From: Halobacillus campisalis
GTDB taxonomy: Bacteria > Bacillota > Bacilli > Bacillales > Halobacillaceae
Length of the DNA: 64,000 nucleotides
Assembly: GCF_030345335.1 (NCBI RefSeq)
Contig: NZ_JAPVRC010000002.1
Coordinates: 1-64,000 of the forward strand
Direction: 5' to 3'
Made by a program: the position numbers and the translations under genes. Shown piece by piece: positions 16,859 through 26,934 of the stretch (its first letter is position 1; each line of letters opens with the position of its first letter). The notes beneath the pieces are model-generated. The model saw nothing but the letters and a program-made list of their open reading frames with translations. It was not told the origin of the DNA and made no database searches.

Positions 16859-18256
16859 ATGAGCAAAATACCTACAAAATGGCTGGTCGTTATTTCCGTC
16901 CTGTTTGGGACGTTTACCGTCATCCTGAACAACAGCATGCTTAACCCGATTCTGCCCCGCTTTATCGAGGTATTTGATTCGAACGCCGTTTCCGTCGGCT
17001 GGATACTGACAATCTTCATGGTAGCCATGGGGATGACGATGCCGCTGACCGGTTATTTCGGAGATCGGTTCGGGAAAAAGAAAGTCTATCTGGCAGGACT
17101 CAGCCTGTTCATCGTAGGCTCAATTTCAGGCCTGCTGTCTCAAACATTGTCGATGGTCATTATTTCCAGGGCGATCCAGGGGATGGGCGGTGGTCTGATC
17201 ATGCCGATCGCGATGGCTCTTATATTCAATTCCTTTCCGCGCCATGAACGCGGACTGGCTGTTGGAGTATATGGGGTAGCCGCCATGGTCGCGCCCGCCA
17301 TCGGCCCGACGATCGGAGGATTTCTCATCCAGTTTCTCGACTGGCCTTGGCTGTTCGCCATCAATATCCCGTTCGGATTGATTGGACTGGCCTTATCCGC
17401 TAAGTTTCTTGAGCGGACAGAAACCGATCCGAACAAGCGATTCGATTTACCAGGGTTTGTGATTATTACGCTCGGAATCGGCGCCATTCTGTTTGCGCTG
17501 GGACGTGGCCGTGAGATCAGCATGCTTGCTGACCCGCTCAATGTTACGCTGATCGCCTCTGGACTCATCGCTATCGTCGTTTTCGTCTTTTATGAAAATC
17601 GCCAGGAAGATCCGCTTCTGAATCTATCCGTATTCAAGGTGCCGACGTATTCCGTGTCGATCCTCGTGACCTCCTCGGCATCGATCGGTTTATTCTCCGG
17701 AATCTTTCTGCTGCCTTTACTCATCCAGAATGTGTATGGGCTCAATGAAGTCATGACAGGTCTCTTATTCCTGCCAGCCGCAGCGGCAAGTGGTATTTTC
17801 ATGTCGCTTGGCGGCAGGCTGCTCGATAAAAAAGGACCGCGGTACGTCGTGCCGCCGGGACTTGCAATCATGGCCGGAGCAACGATCGGCCTTGGTATGC
17901 TGAAGCTATCGACCCCGTATTGGCTGATTCTCGTTCTGAACGCCATCCGTGGTATCGGCATGGGCATGGGAAATATGCCGGCGACAACGTCGGGGATGAA
18001 CTCCATCCCTGAGCATCTCGTCGCTCAAGGCTCAGCGATGAACAATATCATCCGTCAAATTTCATCTTCTTTAGGGATCGTCTTTTTTTCGATCTACTAT
18101 GAAGTACGACGGGCGCAGATCGCTGCTGCCCCGGATATCGACATGCAGGCGGCAACACTGCAGACGCTGAATGAAGCGTTTCTCGTTTCGGCCGGCATCT
18201 TAATTCTCGCTATCCCGTTCTCTTTCATATTAAAAGGCGTACAGGATGACAAATAA
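16859..18256 (+). CDS. MFS transporter, DHA2 family (14-helix drug:H+ antiporter type)
   Basis: A 465-aa membrane protein with about 14 hydrophobic helices. The DHA2/EmrB features are visible: an N-terminal LNPILPRFIEVF, motif A-like GYFGDRFGKKKVYLAGL near residue 66, RAIQGMGGGLIMPIAMALI near residue 104 and the motif C-like GVYGVAAMVAPAIGPTIGGFL near residue 140. Likely an efflux pump of small organic compounds; substrate not predictable. GAGAGGAGG precedes the ATG. Codon use is GC-richer than that of the neighbours, hinting that it and the adjacent GNAT gene joined this locus together. Confidence 0.9.
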   Translation: MSKIPTKWLVVISVLFGTFTVILNNSMLNPILPRFIEVFDSNAVSVGWILTIFMVAMGMTMPLTGYFGDRFGKKKVYLAGLSLFIVGSISGLLSQTLSMVIISRAIQGMGGGLIMPIAMALIFNSFPRHERGLAVGVYGVAAMVAPAIGPTIGGFLIQFLDWPWLFAINIPFGLIGLALSAKFLERTETDPNKRFDLPGFVIITLGIGAILFALGRGREISMLADPLNVTLIASGLIAIVVFVFYENRQEDPLLNLSVFKVPTYSVSILVTSSASIGLFSGIFLLPLLIQNVYGLNEVMTGLLFLPAAAASGIFMSLGGRLLDKKGPRYVVPPGLAIMAGATIGLGMLKLSTPYWLILVLNAIRGIGMGMGNMPATTSGMNSIPEHLVAQGSAMNNIIRQISSSLGIVFFSIYYEVRRAQIAAAPDIDMQAATLQTLNEAFLVSAGILILAIPFSFILKGVQDDK

Positions 18257-18300
18257 AAAACGCGCAAGGAGCTTTATCTTGGCTCCTGCGCGTTTTTTTC
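18255..18300. terminator. Bidirectional terminator overlapping the GNAT gene end
   Basis: A long stem (AAAAACGCGCA-GGAGC / GGCTCC-TGCGCGTTTTT) lies just after the MFS stop. Its right arm also encodes the last codons of the convergent acetyltransferase gene, so the terminator is partly coding. Confidence 0.88.
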
Positions 18301-18828
18301 ATCCCATTCATGACTGAGTAATCCGTACATGAACATATCGTAGCGGCCGCCGTCCCGTAAGATGAACTCACGCTGGGCGCCTTCATACGTAAAACCTAAT
18401 TTTTCATACAGCCAGATCGCAGGCTGGTTGTACTCGAAGACCGTCAATTGCAAACGGTGCAGGTTCAGCTCGTAGAACGCATAGTCGATGAGCAGCTTCA
18501 TCGCTTCCGTTCCATATCCTTCTCCTTGGTGTGAAGGATCGCCGATGGCAATGGCCAGCCAGCCGTTCCGCTGGTTCCAGAGAATACCGTCAAGCGACAC
18601 ATAGCCGATGAACGTATCTCCTTCACAAATGGAGAAGATGAATTCCGTGTTGCTGTCAGCCGCTTCATTACGCCATTCCTTCAAAGAATCAACAGACCTC
18701 GGTCGGGCCGGAAAAGCGTCCAGCCGACGCAGAAAAAAAGAATTGTTGAACCATTTCGATATCGTATCTAAATGTTCGTCGGTGACTGGCCCCAGGTGGA
18801 CACGGGGACCACGCAGGATCGGTTCCAT
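18274..18828 (-). CDS. GNAT-family N-acetyltransferase, RimJ/RimL-like
   Basis: A 184-aa acetyl-CoA-dependent transferase with the RimJ/RimL layout: an N-terminal RGPRVHLGPVTDEHLD strand-helix, AIGDPSHQGEGYGTEAMKLLIDYAF as the CoA loop near residues 92-116, and NLHRLQLTVFEYNQPAIWLYEKLGFTYEG near residues 121-149. The acceptor is unknown (protein N-terminus, amino acid or small molecule). A weak GAGG site precedes the ATG. The gene's last codons lie inside a terminator stem shared with the convergent MFS gene. Confidence 0.86.
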   Translation of the reverse strand: MEPILRGPRVHLGPVTDEHLDTISKWFNNSFFLRRLDAFPARPRSVDSLKEWRNEAADSNTEFIFSICEGDTFIGYVSLDGILWNQRNGWLAIAIGDPSHQGEGYGTEAMKLLIDYAFYELNLHRLQLTVFEYNQPAIWLYEKLGFTYEGAQREFILRDGGRYDMFMYGLLSHEWDEKNAQEPR

Positions 18829-18850
18829 AAGCCCTCAGCCTCCATGTCCG

Positions 18851-19063
18851 TCATTTTTTGTTATTATTATTTTTCGACTGTTTGATTTTGAAGTGAATCG
18901 AAATCAAACGTACCGTCACGGCAAAATTGAACGTCGCAATGATGACCGGAAGAAGCGTTTGAAAGTTCCATAAGGACCCCGTTGTCATTTGCGCTGCGAT
19001 ATACGTAAACGCCACGCCCATGAAAAAGTAAATCGCGGCCATCGTCAGAGGAGAAGCTTTCAT
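18851..19063 (-). CDS. ydiK: YdiK-like small membrane protein (DUF4305)
   Basis: A 70-aa protein with two membrane helices (about 6-27 and 35-56) and a basic, Asn/Lys-rich tail. Length and position, between ydiL and the region after rex, match B. subtilis YdiK. It follows ydiL by 1 nt on the same strand, so the two form an operon. Role unknown; association with the CPBP-family protein is inferred from gene order. Confidence 0.78.
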   Translation of the reverse strand: MKASPLTMAAIYFFMGVAFTYIAAQMTTGSLWNFQTLLPVIIATFNFAVTVRLISIHFKIKQSKNNNNKK

Positions 19064-19064
19064 A

Positions 19065-19778
19065 TTATAAGAACCCTCCAGTTACGATCGTCTGCAGCTG
19101 CTCCTGCATCCGGCGGATATCCTCTTCGGTATAGAAGTACTGTGACAGGACTACAAACGAGTTCATCGCCATATGAGCGACAATCGGCGTAATGATGCTT
19201 TTCGTTTTTACATAAAGAAAAGCGAACACGACACCCATAGAGAAATAGACGAGCATATGAGTGAAGTCGAAGTGGAACGCCCCGAATACGAGAGATGAGA
19301 CGAGCACTGCCAGTAAGAAGTTGAACCTTTTATACATCTGACCGAAGATAACTTTACGGAAAATGATCTCCTCCGTTATAGGTGCAAACACAACGGGTAA
19401 AAGAATAAATAGGGGAGATTCCCGTGCGATGTTCATGAGCTGCATCGTGTTTTCTGATCCTGTCGGAATCCCGAAAATATTCGTTTCAATTAAAGCCGCA
19501 ATTCCTTGAGCGAACAGGGCAAGAAATACACCAGCAATAGACCAGAGAACGATTTTCCCAGAACTGGACCTATCCTCCCGTGTTTGAGCTTCCATCATAT
19601 CCGGTTTAAGCAGACGCAAAATGATGATCGTTGCAATCGTAAAGCTCAGCACGGACCAGATCGTGATCGCATCCGTCTCACCGAACCCAAGCAACCCATA
19701 TAAAACAGGCACACCAACAAGCGCTGAAAGCTGAGTGGCCACGTACGTAATAATAATGTACCAATATCGTTTTGGCAT
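19065..19778 (-). CDS. ydiL: CPBP-family intramembrane metalloprotease YdiL
   Basis: A 237-aa multi-helix membrane protein of the CAAX-protease/bacteriocin-processing (CPBP, formerly Abi) family. The diagnostic motifs are present: EEIIFRKVIFGQ near residue 135 (EExxxR), FGAFHFDFTHMLVYF near residue 167 (FxxxH) and a third motif with PIVAHMAMN near residue 205. These residues bind the catalytic metal in the membrane. Position upstream of and divergent from groESL matches B. subtilis ydiL. Substrate unknown. Confidence 0.88.
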   Translation of the reverse strand: MPKRYWYIIITYVATQLSALVGVPVLYGLLGFGETDAITIWSVLSFTIATIIILRLLKPDMMEAQTREDRSSSGKIVLWSIAGVFLALFAQGIAALIETNIFGIPTGSENTMQLMNIARESPLFILLPVVFAPITEEIIFRKVIFGQMYKRFNFLLAVLVSSLVFGAFHFDFTHMLVYFSMGVVFAFLYVKTKSIITPIVAHMAMNSFVVLSQYFYTEEDIRRMQEQLQTIVTGGFL

Positions 19779-19921
19779 GTGAATGACTCCTTTATTGTAA
19801 AAAACGGATCTAACTATACGATATGTATTTTATCACAATTTAAAAACAACCAATAAGAATAAGGGTTCCTCCCTTTGAGAATTTTGTCAGAAAAAGTTGT
19901 AAAAAAATTGATAGTTTCTAC

Positions 19922-19987
19922 TTGAAAATCGATAGTGAATTGCTTATGATAAGAGTTGTGTTAGCACTCACTATGTGAGAGTGCTAA
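19922..19987 (+). promoter_or_regulatory. groESL promoter with CIRCE operator
   Basis: A sigma-A promoter, TTGAAA (19,922-19,927), 17 bp, TATGAT (19,945-19,950), is followed by the CIRCE inverted repeat TTAGCACTC-N9-GAGTGCTAA (19,961-19,987). CIRCE is the binding site of the HrcA repressor, so groESL is heat-inducible by HrcA release. Confidence 0.97.
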
Positions 19988-20034
19988 TAAACGACAAATA
20001 TCGAATATTGACCTGACTAAGGAGGGTGTCCTAA

Positions 20035-20319
20035 TTGTTAAAGCCATTAGGTGATCGTATTGTTATTGAATTAGTAGAAGAAGAACAAACTACTGCAAGC
20101 GGAATCGTACTTCCGGACTCTGCAAAAGAAAAGCCTCAAGAAGGTAAAGTCGTAGCAGTCGGTACGGGCCGCGTATTGGACAATGGAGAGAGAGCAGCAC
20201 TGGAAGTAAGCCAGGGCGACCACGTCATTTATTCCAAGTTCGCGGGTACAGAAGTCAAGTTCGAAGGAAATGAATACTTAATCATTCGCGAGAGTGATAT
20301 TCTAGCCGTCGTGCAATAA
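20035..20319 (+). CDS. groES: Co-chaperonin GroES
   Basis: The 94-aa heptameric lid of the GroEL folding chamber. It starts [42 protein letters not shown], with the mobile loop near residues 17-32, and ends [13 protein letters not shown]. The start is TTG, with AAGGAGGG seven bases upstream; no ATG is available there. It is transcribed with groEL from the CIRCE-controlled promoter. Confidence 0.97.
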   Translation: MLKPLGDRIVIELVEEEQTTASGIVLPDSAKEKPQEGKVVAVGTGRVLDNGERAALEVSQGDHVIYSKFAGTEVKFEGNEYLIIRESDILAVVQ

Positions 20320-20363
20320 CACGCAGAACCACTAATCTTTTGAATCGATACGAATTTTGATAA

Positions 20364-22013
<1,650 letters not shown>

Positions 22014-22066
22014 GCTGTCCTCAAACCCTTTGCTACACAAGGATTTGAAACCCTATAAATGAATAT

Positions 22067-22084
22067 TGACTGGATTTTGACTGG
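22067..22084 (+). repeat. Integrase arm-type site, left end of the ICE
   Basis: TGACTGGATTTTGACTGG, a tandem 11-bp direct repeat (TGACTGGATTT), lies 73 bp from the start of the 18-bp core. The same motif occurs beside the other two cores at 61 bp on the right-hand side. Confidence 0.8.
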
Positions 22085-22110
22085 ATTTCTTTGAAATTAA
22101 GTCAGGATTT

Positions 22111-22156
22111 AATGGCCTCCTTGAAGTTCATTTAACTTTGAGGGGCCATTTTTTTA
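22111..22156 (+). terminator. Element-supplied terminator for groEL
   Basis: The stem AATGGCCTCCTTGAAG / CTTTGAGGGGCCATT with a seven-T run lies 100 bp after groEL, inside the element. It replaces the original terminator separated by integration. The stretch 22,157-22,336 holds no gene I recognise. Confidence 0.85.
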
Positions 22157-22336
22157 TCGGATAAGAAAATCAATAAAGAATTTTTACTTGATAAAGGTGT
22201 TGTATGAGAATTCTAAAATTATATGCAAAATACGAGGAGAGTACACAAAGTTAAGGTTATATGTGATTAAATAGAACTATAAGTACTTATGTCATAGGAG
22301 CAATGTCAATTTATTTATAGAAAGAGTGATTACACA

Positions 22337-24115
22337 GTGAAATGTCATATTAAAAAAGTGAAAATTGCAAACTATAGATCTATATCTAGTATGACCGTGA
22401 ATTATAATAGTGGTACTCCATTAGTGATTTGCGGGCCTAATAACATAGGTAAAACCAATTTTTTGCGCGCAATAGATCTGTTTTTTTCATTAGATAAATC
22501 AAAATTCAATCATAATTTAGACGTACCACATCATATAGCAGAGGGTTCTGCTGGAGGTAGTAAAGTACATATATCCTTAGAATTCTTATCTGAAGAATGT
22601 AGTAAATATGTTATAAGTACGAAATATTTTAGAAGAGCTCAATCAAATGTTCTTGAACTATCTGGTACAAAAGATGGTAGTACTATGACAGAAGCTCAAA
22701 TAAAAGAATTTATGAAACGTTTTAAATTTGTTTATATAGAATCAAATAATATAGATTTACCTAATTTGATTTCTAATTACTTTACTGATGAAGTTTTACC
22801 AGGATTAGATCGTTTAAGGAGGAAACAGACGGAGCCTCTAGAGCATCTAAATGAATTTATTAAAAAATCTAACTCAGCAGTTGCGAATATCGAACGTGGT
22901 ATTACGCAAGAGCTTCATGAATTTACGAGTGAAGTAGGCGAGGTTAACCCACATGATTGGAATGTAAAGGTCATATTTCCTGAGTTTGATTTTTTGAGAG
23001 AGGCAATTTCTAATTTAGTATCCTATACATTAATTGATTCTAATGATCGACCACTTGACACAAAAGGCAGTGGTATACAGAGATTATTATTGCTAGCTTT
23101 AATAAAATACGTATCAAAAAATTCATCAGAAGAAGTTATTTGGGCACTGGACGAGCCTGAGGTCTTTTTACAGCCAGGATTACAAAAGGAAGTATTTAAA
23201 CAATTGCAAGATATATCGGAAAATCTAAATGTTTTTATTACTACTCACTCTTCTCATTTTATTGATTTAAATGATTTAAACAATACTTACCTTCTAGATG
23301 CAGATCATGAAGTGAAAGAATATGCACGTAAACCAGAGAAACAGTTTATCAAGGTTAATACAAAAGTAACTGGTTATAGCGATTATGAGAAAGTGGAAAA
23401 AATAAAAACTCATATGGGTATCGGAGGAAACGATGGGTGGCACGTAACCCCCTTTAATCTATTAGTGGAAGGCCAGATAGATAAAGATTACATCATTGCT
23501 CTATCTCAATGGTTTGACATAGATCCTCCAAATATTTTGGTGGCGGGTGGTGCTGATAAATTACCTGGTTATGTTGTGTTTCTAAAAGAGTTTTGCAATG
23601 ACTTACAATTCTCTCCAGAAGTTAATTGTCTATTAGATTACGATGAAAAAGGAAAAGAAGTTCTACGTAAATTAGATAGACAACAAAAAAAAGGTTCTGA
23701 AAGCTTAAATTTAAACCTTTTCTATGTCATTAGGTCAGATGATAACCGGACCTTTAATAATAACTTTGAAATAGAAGACTTAATCCCTATAGAAATAATC
23801 TCAGATGCAGCTAATAAAATATTAAAAAATAAAAAATACTCTACAATAAAAGCTAAAGATTTAGATAAAAGAAATAGTGTTGCATATAAAGATTTGAATG
23901 TTTTGAACTTTCTTAGTGAGATTAATGTTATTAATAACTTTGATAAACCTAGGATAGATTTTGAATCTATCTCAATGAAAATTTATTTATCCAAATATGT
24001 TTGTAAATCATTAAAAGAAAGTGAGAAGTTTAATCATCTGAAAAGTAATTACTCTAATGTTAGGGAATTTCTTTTGAGGCTTTATTCCTCTAAAGAAATT
24101 TCCATTACTAGATAA
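22337..24115 (+). CDS. OLD-family ATPase-nuclease (solo, class 1-like)
   Basis: A 592-aa protein with an N-terminal SMC/ABC-like ATPase and a C-terminal TOPRIM nuclease domain. Visible motifs: N-terminal ANYRSISS, Walker A CGPNNIGKT near residue 32, signature GSGIQRLLLLAL near residue 237, Walker B IWALDEPEVFLQPGLQ near residue 270, TTHSSHFID, then TOPRIM LLVEGQIDKD near residue 375 and LLDYDEKGKE near residue 432. Overcoming-lysogenization-defect nucleases often act in phage or plasmid defence. It stands alone, unusually between attL and the integrase, with AT-rich codon use. A GTG start follows AAAGAGTGA. Confidence 0.85.
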   Translation: MKCHIKKVKIANYRSISSMTVNYNSGTPLVICGPNNIGKTNFLRAIDLFFSLDKSKFNHNLDVPHHIAEGSAGGSKVHISLEFLSEECSKYVISTKYFRRAQSNVLELSGTKDGSTMTEAQIKEFMKRFKFVYIESNNIDLPNLISNYFTDEVLPGLDRLRRKQTEPLEHLNEFIKKSNSAVANIERGITQELHEFTSEVGEVNPHDWNVKVIFPEFDFLREAISNLVSYTLIDSNDRPLDTKGSGIQRLLLLALIKYVSKNSSEEVIWALDEPEVFLQPGLQKEVFKQLQDISENLNVFITTHSSHFIDLNDLNNTYLLDADHEVKEYARKPEKQFIKVNTKVTGYSDYEKVEKIKTHMGIGGNDGWHVTPFNLLVEGQIDKDYIIALSQWFDIDPPNILVAGGADKLPGYVVFLKEFCNDLQFSPEVNCLLDYDEKGKEVLRKLDRQQKKGSESLNLNLFYVIRSDDNRTFNNNFEIEDLIPIEIISDAANKILKNKKYSTIKAKDLDKRNSVAYKDLNVLNFLSEINVINNFDKPRIDFESISMKIYLSKYVCKSLKESEKFNHLKSNYSNVREFLLRLYSSKEISITR

Positions 24116-24172
24116 CTAAACTTCACTTCCATAGAAAATACGTGCATCTTTTATAAGTTATAATTTTACTAT

Positions 24173-25345
24173 TTAATCAAGGACACCTCTCATGAACTCA
24201 CTAAATTTATGAGAGGCTTTTTGTTCCATATCTTTAGTAATGTGAGCATATATGTTCATAGTTGTATTAATGTCCCCATGCCCCAATCTCTGTTGTATTT
24301 CTTTTGTCCCTACGCCTGCTTCGATTAATAGGGAGGTGTGTGTATGTCTAAAAGAATGAGGTGTTACATTCTTTTCAATGCCACTTAACTTTAATAACCG
24401 TCGCATCCGATTTTCTACTGTTTTTATAAAATCAGGATAGCCTGGATTATTAATCTCTTTAGCAAAAACAAATCCAAAATTATTGTATTGGTCTTTCAGC
24501 GCTATTTTTAATTCTTTCTGGTAATTTAAATACTTCTTAAACTCACTCATCACTTGCTTGTCCATTTTGATTGTACGAATAGAGCCTTTTGTTTTAGGTG
24601 TGAGCAGCTGATAAGCCTTTGTATTATTGTTCGGGTTGTAATAAGTTTTTGTAATTCGGATAGTTTCATTATTGAAGTTCAAATCATTCCATTTTAATGC
24701 CAGCATTTCTCCTACACGCAAGCCACCATAGGCAAGTGTGAGGAACATAATAAAATCTCTATCTAACCCCTTTTCCTTAGCTGTTTTTAAGAAAGTTATT
24801 AGTTCATTCTTCTCTAGAAATTTTATTGTTTCATCTTTCTGCTCAAGTTCTTCCACTGTTTCAATTCTCTTGGGAATCTTTGCGAATTCACTTGGGTTTG
24901 TTTTAATAAGATTATATTCTAACGCCTTCTTAAATAACATTCGGCCAGTAGTATGGATCCCGTCTAAGGTATTGTGGGCGTATCCTTTTTCGTGTAGGTC
25001 ATTAAGAAATGCTTGATAGTGTTTTCTTGTAATATCAGATAACTTCATTTTCGAAAAATATCTTCTGAAATGCTTCAATTCTTTCGTACGCCCACGATGC
25101 GAGCTAATCTTAGAGTTTTTTGCATAGAAAATCAGCCACTCATCAGCGAATTCGTTGAGAGTGATATTGTTTTCTTCAATGTAGGAACCTTCCCTTACCT
25201 CTCTTTCTAATTCCTCTGCTTCAATTCTTGCATCGGATTTTCTAGTGAAACCACCCTTAGACTTTGTTTTTCTTTTTCCTGTGACTGGATCTAACCATTC
25301 CACTTGATAGGTCCACTTGTTACCTCTTTTTCTTATATATGCCAT
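24173..25345 (-). CDS. int: Tyrosine site-specific integrase of the ICE
   Basis: A 390-aa recombinase that catalyses integration at and excision from the groEL att site. It has an N-terminal arm-binding domain (YIRKRGNKWTYQVEWLDPVTGKRKTKSKGGF, AP2-like) that should read the TGACTGG repeats, a SAM-like core-binding domain (about 65-165) and a catalytic domain with Arg in GGLRVGEM (~210), HSFRHTH (~330), LGHGD (~353) and the nucleophile Tyr in NIYAH (~367). It points toward attL and lies 22 nt after immA on the same strand, so the two are probably co-transcribed. Confidence 0.95.
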   Translation of the reverse strand: MAYIRKRGNKWTYQVEWLDPVTGKRKTKSKGGFTRKSDARIEAEELEREVREGSYIEENNITLNEFADEWLIFYAKNSKISSHRGRTKELKHFRRYFSKMKLSDITRKHYQAFLNDLHEKGYAHNTLDGIHTTGRMLFKKALEYNLIKTNPSEFAKIPKRIETVEELEQKDETIKFLEKNELITFLKTAKEKGLDRDFIMFLTLAYGGLRVGEMLALKWNDLNFNNETIRITKTYYNPNNNTKAYQLLTPKTKGSIRTIKMDKQVMSEFKKYLNYQKELKIALKDQYNNFGFVFAKEINNPGYPDFIKTVENRMRRLLKLSGIEKNVTPHSFRHTHTSLLIEAGVGTKEIQQRLGHGDINTTMNIYAHITKDMEQKASHKFSEFMRGVLD

Positions 25346-25367
25346 AATCTTACCTCCTATCTAAATA

Positions 25368-25877
25368 TTAAGTTATAAAATGTCTTTTGACTGGTACAAT
25401 AGGACGGCGCTTTATTTTTTCCAGTCGTTCCTGGCATATATCTAACGGAATATTAAAGTCTTGAGACCATAAATCAATGATTTCAGGATCACTCAACGTG
25501 TACTCTTTAATCATGTGGTAGGGTAACGAGGCATAAAGAGTGAAGTGTCTGGCATCTCTTTCTTGAAGCTCATAGAAATCTTTAGGCATTATTAACTGCC
25601 TGCCAGCATGTCTCAATGCGTGGCAAAGCTCATGGAAGAACTGCACACGTTGTTTTATCTGGGGAAGGCGACTATCTAAAACAATTTCTTGAAACTCCCC
25701 TACCTTCATATAACTAGCTTGAGTTGGTCTACAGTCAACAAAGATTTGGTTCTCAATTCCAATGTTATGAACACTTAAATCAGTCGGTTCTGTAAAATTG
25801 TGAGTTTTATACCATTTAGTTATTAGGTCTTCAAGGGTTGTGGTTGTGTAGCAAGGAAACTTCAAACTAATCACCAT
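25368..25877 (-). CDS. ImmA/IrrE-family metallopeptidase
   Basis: A zinc-dependent anti-repressor protease that, in ICEBs1, cleaves the element's repressor to induce excision. The HELCHALRH zinc motif is central (QFFHELCHALRHAGRQ), with a downstream acidic helix as third ligand. The frame can be read from 25,919, but the sigma-A promoter at 25,888-25,916 lies inside that extension, so translation must start later: ATG 25,877, or more likely TTG 25,865 (MKFPCYTTTTLEDL) preceded by AAGGATGGTG. Cognate target: the Xre repressor at 27,948-28,370, separated by two cargo genes. Confidence 0.85.
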   Translation of the reverse strand: MVISLKFPCYTTTTLEDLITKWYKTHNFTEPTDLSVHNIGIENQIFVDCRPTQASYMKVGEFQEIVLDSRLPQIKQRVQFFHELCHALRHAGRQLIMPKDFYELQERDARHFTLYASLPYHMIKEYTLSDPEIIDLWSQDFNIPLDICQERLEKIKRRPIVPVKRHFIT

Positions 25878-25887
25878 CCTTACAAGC

Positions 25888-25945
25888 ATTATACGAACAA
25901 ATGTTCCCTTGTTCAACATTTATTTACAAAAAATGTTTTTTGTAA
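25888..25945 (-). promoter_or_regulatory. immA-int promoter with adjacent inverted repeat
   Basis: On the minus strand TTGAAC (25,916-25,911), a 17-bp spacer and TATAAT (25,893-25,888) form a near-perfect sigma-A promoter. Just upstream lies an inverted repeat with perfect 10-bp arms TTACAAAAAA / TTTTTTGTAA (25,924-25,945), a candidate regulator site. This promoter probably drives immA and int. Confidence 0.8.
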
Positions 25946-26093
25946 GGATAGACAAATTAATTTGATTCTGCGGAAAACGAAATGCTGAAATTAATATCCT
26001 GATGAAGAGATTTAACAGGTTTTTTTATGCAGGGAATAAATGGTTATATGTCGAAGGCTTTATTGTAGCTAAGAAAAAATTTAGGATGGAGAG

Positions 26094-26750
26094 ATGAACT
26101 TGAATATTCCTACCTATATAGACTTTCTTCGAAAAGCACTTAATAATGTTGAAGACGTGTATTTTGGTAATCAGGATTGGATTCATTCTATGCTTAATTT
26201 CCATAATGTTGAAACTGAAGATAATAGACGTGAGAAGTTAATACCATTTTTGAGTAAGCATCATGAGCGAGTTTTCTGCTATGAACTGTATCATCAGTTT
26301 CGTAAGGTTATGGAAAAGAATAAGTTGGATGACAGAGTGATTTTGCAAGCTGAACTTCGTAAATCTCAAGTAAGCAGTGAAATTGAGCAATTATTTGGAG
26401 TACAGAGCACCGATGGAATATACTATCCTGACTTTTTAATTCATGAACCTAACACATTCGAAAATCAAGATCTAATTATCGAAGTGAAAGCTAACCCCAA
26501 GCTTACAGATGAAGATATCAAAAAGGATATTGTGAAAATCGATCAGTTCATAAAACGATATAAATATAAAAAGGGGATCTTTCTAGCAATAAATATCAGT
26601 GAAGATCGACGCAAACAGCTTCTAACAAATACTAGCCTACTGAAATGTCTAAAAGAACAAACCGAGTGCAAGTATGAAATCTTGCTTATGTTCAGAGAAT
26701 CAGCTAAAAAGTCAACAATCTCACTCAACCTAGGAAAGTTGTTAGAATAA
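26094..26750 (+). CDS. PD-(D/E)XK-like nuclease-domain protein
   Basis: A 218-aa protein of no family I can name. It has an N-terminal helical part and a likely restriction-endonuclease-like core: a conserved Glu in CYELYHQFRKV (~residue 63), then YYPDFLIHE with the Asp (~122), LIIEVKAN as the E-x-K strand (~138) and an amphipathic helix, the order seen in PD-(D/E)XK nucleases. AGGATGGAG precedes the ATG. It forms a same-strand pair with the GIY-YIG gene 184 nt downstream, inserted between immA and its repressor. Function unknown; defence, anti-restriction or homing are possible. Confidence 0.6.
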   Translation: MNLNIPTYIDFLRKALNNVEDVYFGNQDWIHSMLNFHNVETEDNRREKLIPFLSKHHERVFCYELYHQFRKVMEKNKLDDRVILQAELRKSQVSSEIEQLFGVQSTDGIYYPDFLIHEPNTFENQDLIIEVKANPKLTDEDIKKDIVKIDQFIKRYKYKKGIFLAINISEDRRKQLLTNTSLLKCLKEQTECKYEILLMFRESAKKSTISLNLGKLLE

Positions 26751-26934
26751 GGAAGATGGATTGCTGTAAGAAAATGAAATCTAGGTGTTTGAATTACAAG
26801 GTACGACAAACAGTAGCTAAACAATTTATGCTTTATGGGATATCTCAAGTTTTCTTTTATGCAATATTGGCTGGATATTGAATGCAAAAATGTTAATGTC
26901 CTAGATTTTTTGCAAAGAAGGGGGATAATACGGT

